Below, one piece after another: positions 49,196 through 58,900 of a DNA stretch of 64,000 bases; position 1 is the stretch's first letter, and each line of letters opens with the position of its first letter. The position numbers were made by a program, and so were the translations under genes. The stretch is from NCBI RefSeq assembly GCF_044872765.1, contig NZ_CP085253.1, positions 310,001-374,000 of the forward strand, in the 5' to 3' direction. This DNA is from Micrococcus sp023147585. Its GTDB lineage: Bacteria; Actinomycetota; Actinomycetes; Actinomycetales; Micrococcaceae. Below the pieces are notes generated by a model. It saw only the letters and a list, made by a program, of their open reading frames with translations, was not told the origin of the DNA and searched no databases.

Positions 49196-50754
49196 CCCGC
49201 CCCCACGCCTCCGACGCCACCCCCGACCGCGCCGAGTTCCTGCGCCTGGCGGACACCGCACGCGTGATCCCCGTGGTGCGCACCGTGCTCGCCGACGGCC
49301 TCACGCCCCTGGCCATCCACCGCCGCCTCGCCGCATCGCGTCCGGGCACCTTCCTCATGGAGTCCGCGTCCCAGGGCGCCGCGTGGTCCCGCTACAGCTT
49401 CATCGGCGCCGGCTCCGCGGCCACCCTCACGGCGCGCGACGGCGAGGCCCACTGGCAGGGCACGCCCCCCGAGGGGCTGCGCCGCGAGGGCCCGGCCCTC
49501 GAGGTCCTCGCCGACTCCCTGCGCCTGCTGCGCACGGACGTCCGGGACCGGGTGGGGGTGTCGCTGCCGCACCTGGTCTCGGGGCTCGTCGGCTTCCTGG
49601 GCTGGAACACGGTGCGCTCGTGGGAGCACCTGCCGCACCCGCCCGAGGACCACCTTCGCCTTCCCGACCTCGCCATGAACCTCGTCACGGACCTGGCCGT
49701 GCACGACGCGGTGGACGGCACCGTCACCCTCATCGCGAACGCGATCAACGGCAACGGCCTCGCCACCGGGGCCGAGCAGGCCCACGACGACGCCCTCGCG
49801 CGGCTGGACGCCATGGTCGAGCGGCTCCGCACGCCCGTGCCCGAGCCCGTGAGCGCCGTCTCCCGCCGCTGGCTGGACGCTTCCGCGGAGGACGTGGCGG
49901 CGCAGGCCGAGGACCGCTGGGGGGCCGAGGGCTTCCGAGCCGCTGTCGGGAAGGCCCAGCAGGCCATCCGGGACGGCGAGGTCTTCCAGGCGGTGCTCTC
50001 CCGCCGCCTCTCCGTGACCACGGACGTGAGCGGGGAGGACGTGTACCGCGTGCTGCGCACGGTCAACCCGAGCCCGTACATGTACCTCTTCTCCTTCGAG
50101 ACGCCCGAGGGGGAGCCGTACGAGATCGTCGGCTCCTCGCCCGAGGCCCTCGTCACCGTCCAGGACCGGCACGTCGTCACGCACCCGATCGCCGGCTCGC
50201 GCCGCCGCGGGGCGAGCGCCCAGGAGGACGCGCGCCTCGGCGAGGACCTGCTCCACGACCAGAAGGAGCGCGCCGAGCACCTCATGCTCGTGGACCTCTC
50301 CCGCAACGACCTCTCCCGCGTGTGCGAGGCCGGTTCCGTGGCGGTCACCCAGTTCATGGGCCTGGAGGCGTTCAGCCACATCCTGCACCTGGTCTCCCAC
50401 GTGGAGGGGCGCATGCGCGACGACGTCGACGCCCTCCAGGTGCTGCGGGCCGCCTTCCCGGCCGGCACCCTCTCCGGAGCCCCCAAGCCGCGCGCGCTCC
50501 AGCTGCTGGACGAGTGGGAGCCCACCGAGCGCGGGCCGTACGGCGGAGTCGTCGGCTACTTCGACCTCGCCGGCAACATGGACATGGCCATCAACATCCG
50601 CTCCGTGACCCTGCACCGCGGACAGGCCCACGTGCAGGCGGGTGCCGGGATCGTGGCGGACTCGGACCCGCGGGCCGAGGCCGCCGAGACGGTCACCAAG
50701 GCCACCGCCCCGCTGCGTGCGGTGCTCGCGGCCGCCGAGCTGGAGGAGGCGTGA
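49192..50754 (+). CDS. trpE: Anthranilate synthase component I
   Basis: A 520-residue chorismate-binding enzyme. The N-terminal domain contains the feedback motif LMESASQGAAWSRYSFIG. The catalytic domain has AFPAGTLSGAPKPRA, HPIAGSRRRG and GAGIVADSDPRAE, all hallmarks of anthranilate synthase. It needs a TrpG glutaminase encoded elsewhere; trpD and trpG are absent from this cluster. The ATG overlaps hisI. No leader peptide with Trp codons was seen upstream, so classical attenuation is unlikely. Confidence 0.96.
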   Translation: MTRPHASDATPDRAEFLRLADTARVIPVVRTVLADGLTPLAIHRRLAASRPGTFLMESASQGAAWSRYSFIGAGSAATLTARDGEAHWQGTPPEGLRREGPALEVLADSLRLLRTDVRDRVGVSLPHLVSGLVGFLGWNTVRSWEHLPHPPEDHLRLPDLAMNLVTDLAVHDAVDGTVTLIANAINGNGLATGAEQAHDDALARLDAMVERLRTPVPEPVSAVSRRWLDASAEDVAAQAEDRWGAEGFRAAVGKAQQAIRDGEVFQAVLSRRLSVTTDVSGEDVYRVLRTVNPSPYMYLFSFETPEGEPYEIVGSSPEALVTVQDRHVVTHPIAGSRRRGASAQEDARLGEDLLHDQKERAEHLMLVDLSRNDLSRVCEAGSVAVTQFMGLEAFSHILHLVSHVEGRMRDDVDALQVLRAAFPAGTLSGAPKPRALQLLDEWEPTERGPYGGVVGYFDLAGNMDMAINIRSVTLHRGQAHVQAGAGIVADSDPRAEAAETVTKATAPLRAVLAAAELEEA

Positions 50755-51332
50755 TGCGCCGCCGCACGGCGGTGCTCCTCGCCCTCGCCTCCGGCGCGCT
50801 GGTCCTCGCGACCGCGGGGCAGACCTGGGTCGAGGCGTCGGGCCTGACGGGTGGGACCGCCGACCACGCGCGGGCCGTGGGCGCCTCCGCGGCGCCCGTG
50901 GCGACCGCGATGGCCGTCGTCGTGATGGCCGGGGCGCTCGCCCTGACCACGGCCCGCCGGGTCGGCGCCGTCGTCGTGGGCCTCCTGACGGTGCTGGCCG
51001 GCGTGGTCATCGCCTCGACCGCCGTCTTCGCCGCCCTGGACCCGGTGGCGACGGCGACCCCGGCCGTCGCCGCCGTCACGGGCACCACCGCTGACGCCGC
51101 CTCCTATGCCGTGACCGTGTGGCCGTGGGTGTGCGCGGCGGCCGGCGTCCTGGCCGCCCTCACGGGGGCGGCCGCCCTGGCCTCGGCCCGCTCGTGGCGC
51201 TCCGCCCGCCGCTACGAGGCGGCCGCCGGCACTCCCGCCGGCGCCCCCGCGGGCGCGACGGCCGCACCCGCCGCCACGGTGGACGAGATGGACGCGTGGG
51301 ACGACCTCTCGCGCGGTCACGACCCGACCTGA
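50754..51332 (+). CDS. Trp-operon-associated membrane protein (TIGR02234-like)
   Basis: A 192-residue protein with four hydrophobic segments (about residues 7-25, 45-65, 72-95 and 122-147) and a Pro/Ala tail ending DEMDAWDDLSRGHDPT. It begins in the TGATG overlap with trpE. The family is known only from this position in actinobacterial trp clusters. Indole or tryptophan handling is a guess from context. Confidence 0.82.
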   Translation: MRRRTAVLLALASGALVLATAGQTWVEASGLTGGTADHARAVGASAAPVATAMAVVVMAGALALTTARRVGAVVVGLLTVLAGVVIASTAVFAALDPVATATPAVAAVTGTTADAASYAVTVWPWVCAAAGVLAALTGAAALASARSWRSARRYEAAAGTPAGAPAGATAAPAATVDEMDAWDDLSRGHDPT

Positions 51333-51395
51333 GCGGCGTCCCGTGGCACAATGAGGGGCAGTCGTCATGCACACCACGTCGAGTGAGGGACACCC

Positions 51396-51743
51396 ATGAG
51401 CCACACCGAGACCACCACCACCTCCGGCACCCGCCGTCGCGACCTGCGCGAGGAGCGCGACGCGGACCGCGGCGTCGACGCGGGGGTCGTCGTCACCGAG
51501 GACGGCCGCGTGCTGGGCGACCCCACGCACGCGGAGGTCCCGGACCACGGCAACACCCCGGGCGGCTGGATCATGGCCGGTCTCGGCGTGCTCGGCGTCC
51601 TCGCCGGCTGCATCGGTGCGCTCACCGACCTGCAGATCCTCATCTGGATCGGCCTCGCCATGCTCGTGATCGGCGGCATCGTGGGCCTCGTGTCGGCCAA
51701 GCGCCAGTCGGCCCGGCCCGACTCGGCCCGCCGCGGCCACTGA
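51396..51743 (+). CDS. Small membrane protein of the HGxxP-W type (DUF6704-like)
   Basis: A 115-residue protein. An acidic/basic N-terminal half leads to PDHGNTPGGW, then two membrane helices (about residues 57-78 and 82-100) and a basic tail. The His-Gly-x-x-Pro-x-x-Trp motif recalls a family regularly placed between trpE and trpC in actinobacteria. The function is unknown. The ATG follows GTGAGGGAC. Confidence 0.75.
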   Translation: MSHTETTTTSGTRRRDLREERDADRGVDAGVVVTEDGRVLGDPTHAEVPDHGNTPGGWIMAGLGVLGVLAGCIGALTDLQILIWIGLAMLVIGGIVGLVSAKRQSARPDSARRGH

Positions 51744-51753
51744 GGCCCACTCC

Positions 51754-52560
51754 GTGAGCGTCCTCGACGACATCGTCGAGGGAGTCCGCGAGGACCTCGC
51801 CGAGCGCCGCCGATCGCTCCCTCAGGAGCGGCTCGCGGAGCTCGTCGCGGCCGCCCCGGCCCCCCTCGACGCGCACGCGGCGCTGACCGGCGGCCGTACC
51901 GACCCCGCGGGGATCCACGTGATCTCCGAGGTCAAGCGCGCCAGCCCGTCCAAGGGGCACCTCGCCGACATCCCCGAGCCCGCCGCCCTGGCCTCCGCCT
52001 ACGAGCGCGGGGGAGCCTCCGCCGTCTCCGTGCTGACCGAGGCCCGACGCTTCGGCGGCAGCCTGGCCGACCTCGACGCCGTGCGCGCCGCCGTCGCCCT
52101 GCCCGTCCTGCGCAAGGACTTCACGGTGGAGGAGTACCAGGTCCACGAGGCCCGCGCCCACGGGGCGGACCTCGTGCTCCTCATCGTGGCCGCCCTCGAC
52201 GACGCACGCCTGCGTAGCCTCCTGCAGCTGACGGAGTCACTCGGGATGCATGCCCTCGTCGAGGCCCACACCCCCGGGGAGGTCGAGCGCGGCGTGGCCG
52301 CCGGCGCCCGGATCCTGGGCGTGAACGTGCGCAACCTGAAGACCCTCGACATCGACCCGGACCGCTACGCGGCCCTGGCCGCCGGGCTCCCCGAGGACGT
52401 CGTGCGCGTCGCCGAGTCCGGCGTGGAGTCCGAGGAGCAGATCCGCTCCTACGCTGCCGCCGGCGCCGACGCCGTCCTCGTGGGCGAGGCCCTCGTGCGC
52501 CACGGCCACCCCGAGGCGGCGCTGCGCGCGTTCCGCGCCGCCTCCCTCACCGTCCGCTGA
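51754..52560 (+). CDS. trpC: Indole-3-glycerol-phosphate synthase
   Basis: A 268-residue TIM-barrel enzyme. It carries EVKRASPSKGHLADI, VLRKDFTVEEYQVHEAR, LGVNVRNLKTLDID and VAESGVESEEQI. It starts with GTG 10 nt after the preceding gene. The standalone form is not fused to TrpF. Confidence 0.96.
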   Translation: MSVLDDIVEGVREDLAERRRSLPQERLAELVAAAPAPLDAHAALTGGRTDPAGIHVISEVKRASPSKGHLADIPEPAALASAYERGGASAVSVLTEARRFGGSLADLDAVRAAVALPVLRKDFTVEEYQVHEARAHGADLVLLIVAALDDARLRSLLQLTESLGMHALVEAHTPGEVERGVAAGARILGVNVRNLKTLDIDPDRYAALAAGLPEDVVRVAESGVESEEQIRSYAAAGADAVLVGEALVRHGHPEAALRAFRAASLTVR

Positions 52561-52588
52561 CCCCCCGACCGAAGGAAGTGGTCCGCCC

Positions 52589-53914
52589 ATGAGCGCGGAG
52601 CGATCCAGCACCCAGCCGTCCATCGAGTTCGAGGGCGTGTTCCAGGGCCTGCCGGGCCCGTACTTCGGCCGGTACGGCGGGCAGTGGATGCCCGAGTCCC
52701 TCATGGCGGCGCTCAAGGAGGTCACGGAGACCTACGACGTGGCGCGCCGGGACCCGGCGTTCGAGGAGGAGCTGCGCGGCTACTTCCGGGACTACGTCAA
52801 CCGGCCCTCGCTGCTCACCGAGGTGCCGCGCTTCGCTGCCGAGACCCCGGGCGTGCGCATCTTCCTCAAGCGCGAGGACCTCAACCACACCGGCTCGCAC
52901 AAGATCAACAACGTGATCGGCCAGGCGCTGCTGGCCCGGCGCATGGGCAAGACCCGCCTGATCGCGGAGACCGGCGCCGGCCAGCACGGCGTGGCCACCG
53001 CCACCGCGGCCGCCCTCTTCGGGATGGAGTGCACCGTGTACATGGGGGAGGAGGACACGCGCCGCCAGGCCCTCAACGTGGCCCGCATGCAGATGCTCGG
53101 CGCGGAGGTCATCCCCGTGACCATCGGCGCCCGCACCCTGAAGGACGCCATCAACGAGGCGCTGCGCGACTGGGTGGCCTCGGTGGACACCACGCACTAC
53201 CTGATCGGCACCGTCACCGGCCCGCACCCCTACCCCACCATGGTGCGGTACTTCCACTCCGTGATCGGGGAGGAGGCCCGCGAGCAGGTCCTCGCCCAGA
53301 CCGGCCGCCTGCCCGACGCCGTCGCGGCGTGCGTGGGCGGCGGATCCAACGCGATGGGCCTCTTCCACGGGTTCCTGGACGACGAGGGCGTGGAGCTGTA
53401 CGGCTTCGAGGCCGGCGGCGAGGGCCTCGAGTCCGGCCGCCACGCCGCCTCCATCACCCTGGGCCGCACCGGCGTGCTGCACGGCGCCCGCACCTACCTG
53501 ATGCAGGACGAGGACGGGCAGACCATCGACTCGCACTCGATCTCCGCGGGCCTGGACTACCCCGCCGTGGGTCCCGAGCACGCCTTCCTGCACGACACCG
53601 GCCGGGCCGCGTACGAGCCCGTCACCGACGCCGAGTGCATGGCCGCGTTCCAGCGGCTCACCCGCACCGAGGGCATCCTTCCGGCGATCGAGTCCGCCCA
53701 CGCCCTGGCCGGCGCGCTGCGCCTGGCCCGCCGCTGGGCCGACGAGGGCCTCGTGGGCGCGGACACCGCCGAGGGCGAGGAGCGCATCATCGTGGTCAGC
53801 CTCTCCGGCCGCGGCGACAAGGACGTGGCCACGGCCGCGGCCTGGTTCGGCCTCGGGGAGGCGGACGAGCAGAAGGACCCGCTGGACGAGCTGACCCCGG
53901 GAGAAGAGCAGTGA
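52589..53914 (+). CDS. trpB: Tryptophan synthase beta chain
   Basis: A 441-residue PLP enzyme. PLP lysine is Lys105 in HTGSHKINN, and the phosphate loop is CVGGGSNAMG. GRYGGQWMPESLM at the N-terminus is typical. The ATG follows GAAGGAAG. It overlaps trpA in GTGA, the usual coupling of the two subunits. Confidence 0.97.
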   Translation: MSAERSSTQPSIEFEGVFQGLPGPYFGRYGGQWMPESLMAALKEVTETYDVARRDPAFEEELRGYFRDYVNRPSLLTEVPRFAAETPGVRIFLKREDLNHTGSHKINNVIGQALLARRMGKTRLIAETGAGQHGVATATAAALFGMECTVYMGEEDTRRQALNVARMQMLGAEVIPVTIGARTLKDAINEALRDWVASVDTTHYLIGTVTGPHPYPTMVRYFHSVIGEEAREQVLAQTGRLPDAVAACVGGGSNAMGLFHGFLDDEGVELYGFEAGGEGLESGRHAASITLGRTGVLHGARTYLMQDEDGQTIDSHSISAGLDYPAVGPEHAFLHDTGRAAYEPVTDAECMAAFQRLTRTEGILPAIESAHALAGALRLARRWADEGLVGADTAEGEERIIVVSLSGRGDKDVATAAAWFGLGEADEQKDPLDELTPGEEQ

Positions 53915-54714
53915 GCACCGACGTGACCTCCAAGACCGCCGCCGCGATCGCTGCCGCCCGCGACGCCGGGCGCACCGCCCTCGTGGCCTACCTGCCCGCC
54001 GGCTACCCCTCCGTGGCGGACTGCGTGGAGGCCGCCGTCGCCCTCGGGGAGAACGGCGCCGACGTGATCGAGATCGGCCTGCCCTACACCGACCCGGTGA
54101 TGGACGGCCCCGTCATCCAGCGCGCCACGGCCGCCTCGCTCGCCGCCGGCTTCCGGGTGGCGGACGTGTTCGAGATCGTGCGGCAGGTGACCGCCCGCAC
54201 CGACGCGGCCGTGCTCGTCATGACGTACTGGAACCTCGTGGACCGGATGGGCGTCGAGGAGTTCGCGGGCCGCCTGGCCGCGGCCGGGGGAGCGGGGCTC
54301 ATCACGCCCGACCTCGTGCCCGAGGAGGCCGGGGAGTGGTTCGAGGCCTCGGACCGCCACGGCCTGGACCGCGTGTTCCTCACCGCCCCCTCGTCCTCGC
54401 CGGAGCGCGTGCGCCTCACCGTGGAGGCCTCGCGCGGGTTCGTCTACGCCGTCTCCGTGATGGGCGTCACCGGCGCCCGCGACCAGGTCTCGGACGCGGC
54501 CGAGGCCGTCGTCCGGGCCGCCCGTGAGGCCGGTGCCGAGCACGTGTGCGTGGGCCTGGGCGTCTCCCAGGCCGAGCACGTCCGCGAGATCGGGGCGTTC
54601 GCGGACGGGGCGATCGTGGGGACCGCGCTGGTGCGCGCCCTCACCGACGGCGGCCCCGAGGCCGTCGCGGCCCTGACGCGCGAGCTGGCCGCCGGCACCG
54701 TGCGGGAGGCCTGA
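53911..54714 (+). CDS. trpA: Tryptophan synthase alpha chain
   Basis: A 267-residue TIM barrel that cleaves indole-glycerol phosphate. Catalytic residues lie in IEIGLPYTDPVMDGPVIQ (Glu and Asp). VYAVSVMGVTGAR is the phosphate loop region. It starts with GTG overlapping trpB. lgt begins 3 nt after its stop. Confidence 0.96.
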   Translation: MSTDVTSKTAAAIAAARDAGRTALVAYLPAGYPSVADCVEAAVALGENGADVIEIGLPYTDPVMDGPVIQRATAASLAAGFRVADVFEIVRQVTARTDAAVLVMTYWNLVDRMGVEEFAGRLAAAGGAGLITPDLVPEEAGEWFEASDRHGLDRVFLTAPSSSPERVRLTVEASRGFVYAVSVMGVTGARDQVSDAAEAVVRAAREAGAEHVCVGLGVSQAEHVREIGAFADGAIVGTALVRALTDGGPEAVAALTRELAAGTVREA

Positions 54715-54716
54715 GC

Positions 54717-55721
54717 ATGTTCGCCGGTGCCCTCGCCCCCCTCGCGGCGATCCCGTCCCCGTCGTGGGACGGCCTGCAGCTGGGCCCGCTGAAGGTCCAC
54801 GCCTACGCGCTGTGCATCATCCTCGGCATCATCCTGGCCCTCTGGCTGGCCTCGCGCCGCTGGGATGACCGGAACGGCCCCGAGGGCGCGGTCCTCGACG
54901 TCGCGATCTGGGCCATCCCGTTCGGCTTCGTGGGCGGCCGGCTCTACCACGTGCTCTCCTCCCCGGACCGGTACTTCGGCCCGGGCTTCGACGGCACGGG
55001 CGATCCGGTCCAGGCCTTCTACGTGTGGAACGGCGGCCTGGGCATCTGGGGCGCCATCGCGCTGGGCGCCGTGGGCGCCTGGATCGCGTGCCGCCGGTAC
55101 GGGCTGCGCCTGAGCGCCTTCGGCGACGTCGTCGCCCCGGGCATCCTGCTGGCCCAGGCCGTGGGCCGCTGGGGCAACTGGTTCAACCAGGAGCTGTTCG
55201 GCGGGCCCACCACGGCCCCGTGGGGCCTGCGCGTGGACGCCGACCACCCGAACTTCCCGGACGGCGTCGCCCCGGACACCCTGTTCCACCCCACGTTCCT
55301 CTACGAGTCCCTGTGGTGCCTGCTCGGCGTGGCCGTGCTGCTCCTGGCGGACCGCCGGTGGCGGCTGCGCCGCGGGGCGATGGTCTGGGCCTACGTGGCC
55401 TGGTACACCGCCGGGCGCGTGTGGATCGAGACGCTGCGCATCGACGACGCGGAGCTGGTCACCCTGTTCGGCCTCACCCAGCGCCTGAACGTGTGGACCT
55501 CGATCGTGATGCTCCTGCTGGCGCTCGTGATGCTCGCCGTCATCCTGGTCAAGCACGGCCCGGCCGCCGCCGGCCCGCGCTCGGACGACTCCGTGTGGCT
55601 GCCCGGCCGCGGCCCCGCCCTCGAGGCCGGCGCGGGCGCGCCCGTCGACGCGGCGGTCGCGGGGCAGGGCCCCGACGACGGCGCCGGATCCACGGCCGCG
55701 GGGGTCCGCGAGGACCGCTGA
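54717..55721 (+). CDS. lgt: Prolipoprotein diacylglyceryl transferase
   Basis: A 334-residue membrane enzyme with about seven helices that lipidates the Cys of lipobox proteins such as MetQ in this window. The signature AQAVGRWGNWFNQELFG and GGRLYHVLSS are present. The hydrophilic C-terminal tail (about 50 residues) is Ala/Gly-rich. Linkage to trpA is common in actinobacteria. Its ATG is 3 nt after the trpA stop. Confidence 0.95.
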   Translation: MFAGALAPLAAIPSPSWDGLQLGPLKVHAYALCIILGIILALWLASRRWDDRNGPEGAVLDVAIWAIPFGFVGGRLYHVLSSPDRYFGPGFDGTGDPVQAFYVWNGGLGIWGAIALGAVGAWIACRRYGLRLSAFGDVVAPGILLAQAVGRWGNWFNQELFGGPTTAPWGLRVDADHPNFPDGVAPDTLFHPTFLYESLWCLLGVAVLLLADRRWRLRRGAMVWAYVAWYTAGRVWIETLRIDDAELVTLFGLTQRLNVWTSIVMLLLALVMLAVILVKHGPAAAGPRSDDSVWLPGRGPALEAGAGAPVDAAVAGQGPDDGAGSTAAGVREDR

Positions 55722-55901
55722 GCGTCCAGCATTCGGACATCCGCGTCTGAGAATGTGGCGCAGGTCGCCTTCCTCTCTACTCTCGTGCGCAACGCGACCC
55801 GCCGGGCGATCCCCGAGGCAGGGTCCGCTCACCATCGCAGGGGCCAGCGTCGTCCCCTCCTCACCCCGGCCCTCCGGCCGGCCACAGGAGAAGGACGCGC
55901 C

Positions 55902-58900
55902 ATGCAGCACCCATCGAAGACCCCGCACGCCGACCCGTTCCGCGCGTTCGCGGCCCAGCCGGAGGCGGCGGGTCTCTACGACCCGGAGCAGGAGAAGGAC
56001 GCGTGCGGCCTCGCCGCCGTCGCCACCCTGCGCGGCCCGGCCACCCACAAGATCGTCCAGGACGCGCTGACCGCCCTGCGGGCGCTCGAGCACCGCGGCG
56101 CCGTGGGCGCGGACGAGGGCACCGGCGACGGCGCGGGCATCATCACCCAGGTCCCCGACGCCCTGCTGCGCGCCACCGTCTCCTTCGAGCTGCCCGCGGC
56201 GGGGGAGTACGCCGTCGGCACCGCCTTCCTGCCCCAGGACGAGGCCGCCCGCACCGCCGCGCAGGAGGCGATCGCCGAGGCCGCCGTCGTCGAGGGCCTG
56301 GACCTGCTCGGCTGGCGGCCCGTCCCCACCGACGAGTCCGTGCTCGGCCCGGGCTCGCGCGCCGTCGTGCCGGTCTTCGAGCAGCTCTTCCTTGCCGTCT
56401 CCGCGGGCGAGGACGTCGAGGCCCCCGGCCAGTCGCTGGACGCCCGCGCCTGGCGCCTGCGCCGCCGCGCCCAGCGCAGCGGCGTCTACTTCCCCTCCCT
56501 GTCCTCGCGCACCCTCGTCTACAAGGGCATGCTCTCGACGGCGCAGGTCGAGCCGTTCTACCCGGACCTCTCGGACGAGCGGTACGTGACCCGCCTGGCC
56601 GTGGTCCACTCCCGCTTCTCCACGAACACGTTCCCCTCGTGGCCGCTGGCCCAGCCCTTCCGCACGATCGCGCACAACGGCGAGATCAACACGGTCAAGG
56701 GCAACCGCAACTGGATGCGGGCCCGCCAGGGCGAGCTGCGCCACCCGCTGCTCGGCGAGGTGCCCGAGGAGATGTTCCCCATCGTGAGCGCCTCCGGCTC
56801 GGACTCGGCCTCGTTCGACGAGGTGGCCGAGCTGATCCACCTGGCCGGCCGCCCGCTCTCGCACGCGATCATGATGATGGTCCCGGAGGCGTGGGAGAAC
56901 CACACCACCATGGACGAGGACCGGCGCGCGTTCTACCAATACCACTCGATGCTCATGGAGCCGTGGGACGGCCCCGCCGCGATCGCCTTCACCGACGGCG
57001 TGCAGCTCGGCTCTGTGCTGGACCGCAACGGCCTGCGCCCCGCCCGCTACTGGGAGACCCGGGACGGGCTCGTGGTGCTCGCGTCCGAGGTCGGCGTCCT
57101 GGACATCGACCCGGCCACCGTGGTCCGCAAGGGCCGGGTCAAGCCCGGGCGGATGTTCCTGCTGGACACCGAGCAGGGCCGCATCATCGAGGACGAGGAG
57201 GTCAAGGCCGAGATCGCCGCCTCCGCTCCGTGGAAGGACTGGGTGGCCGACTCGCTGCGGCGGATCGAGGACCTGCCCGAGCGCGAGCCCGTCCGCTACC
57301 ACGGCGACTCCGTCCGCCTGCGCCAGCGCCTGTTCGGCTACACGGACGAGGAGGTGCGCACGATCATCGAGCCCATGGCGCGGCACGGCGCCGAGCCCCT
57401 CGGGGCGATGGGCACGGACACCCCGATCGCGGTGCTCTCCCCGCGCCCGCGCCTGCTCTTCGACTACTTCATGCAGAACTTCGCGCAGGTGACCAACCCG
57501 CCGCTGGACTCCATCCGCGAGGAGCAGGTCACCTCGATGCGCACGTGCATCGGACCCCAGGCGAGCCTGCTCGCCGCGGGCAAGGTGACGACGGACGCCG
57601 TCGAGATCCCCTTCCCGGTGCTGGACAACGAGCAGCTCGCCCGCATCGCCGCGGTGCGCGCCGAGGACGGCACGCGCCGCGCCCTCAAGGTCAAGGGGCT
57701 CTACCTCGTGGCCGGCGGCGCCGAGGAGATGCGCTCCCGCCTCAAGGAGATCTGCGAGCAGGTCTCCGCGGCCGTCCAGCGCGGCGTGCAGTACGTGGTC
57801 CTCTCGGACCGGGACGCCAACGCGCAGTGGGCGCCCATCCCGTCCCTGCTGCTCACCTCGGCCGTGCACCACCACCTGCTGGCGAGCGCCTCGCGCACCC
57901 GCACCTCCCTGCTCGTGGAGGCCGGCGACGTGCGCGAGGTCCACCACGTGGCCGTGCTGATCGGCTACGGCGCCTCCGCCGTCAACCCGTACCTGTCCAT
58001 GGAGACGGCCGAGGAGCTCGTGCGCACCGGCACGCTCACCGGCGTCACCGAGCAGGAGGCCACCCGGAACCTCATCCACGGGCTCGGCAAGGGCGTGCAG
58101 AAGATCATGTCCAAGATGGGCATCTCCACGGTGGCCTCGTACTGCGGCGCCCAGACGTTCGAGGCGCTCGGCCTCTCCCGGTCCTTCGTGGACCGCTACT
58201 TCACGGGCACCCGCTCGCCGATGGACGGCGTGGGGCTGGACGTGATCGCGGCCGAGTCCGCGGCCCGCCACGCCACGGCGTTCCCCGTGGACGGCTCCTC
58301 CGCCTCCACCGTGGGCCCGCGCGGCACCTCGGGCCTGCCCGTGGGCGGCGAGTACAAGTGGCGCCGCGAGGGCCCGCCCCACCTGTTCAACCCCGAGACC
58401 GTGTTCCGCCTGCAGCACGCCACCCGCGAGCGGCGCTACGACATCTTCAAGGACTACACGCGGCGCGTGGACGAGCAGTCCGCGGACCTGATGACCCTGC
58501 GCGGCCTGCTCGGGCTCGCCACGGAGGGGCGCGAGCGCGTGCCGGTCTCCGAGGTCGAGTCCGTCGAGTCGATCGTGACGCGGTTCTCCACCGGCGCCAT
58601 GTCCTACGGCTCGATCTCCCAGGAGGCCCACGAGACGCTCGCGGTGGCCATGAACCGCCTCGGCGCGCGCTCGAACTCGGGCGAGGGCGGCGAGGACCCC
58701 GAGCGCCTGCTCGACCCGGAGCGCAACTCGCGCGTCAAGCAGATCGCCTCGGGCCGGTTCGGCGTCACGAGCCTGTACCTGTCCACCGCCACGGACCTGC
58801 AGATCAAGATGGCCCAGGGCGCCAAGCCCGGCGAGGGCGGCCAGCTCATGGGCGCCAAGGTGTACCCGTGGGTGGCGCGCACGCGGCACTCGACGCCGGG

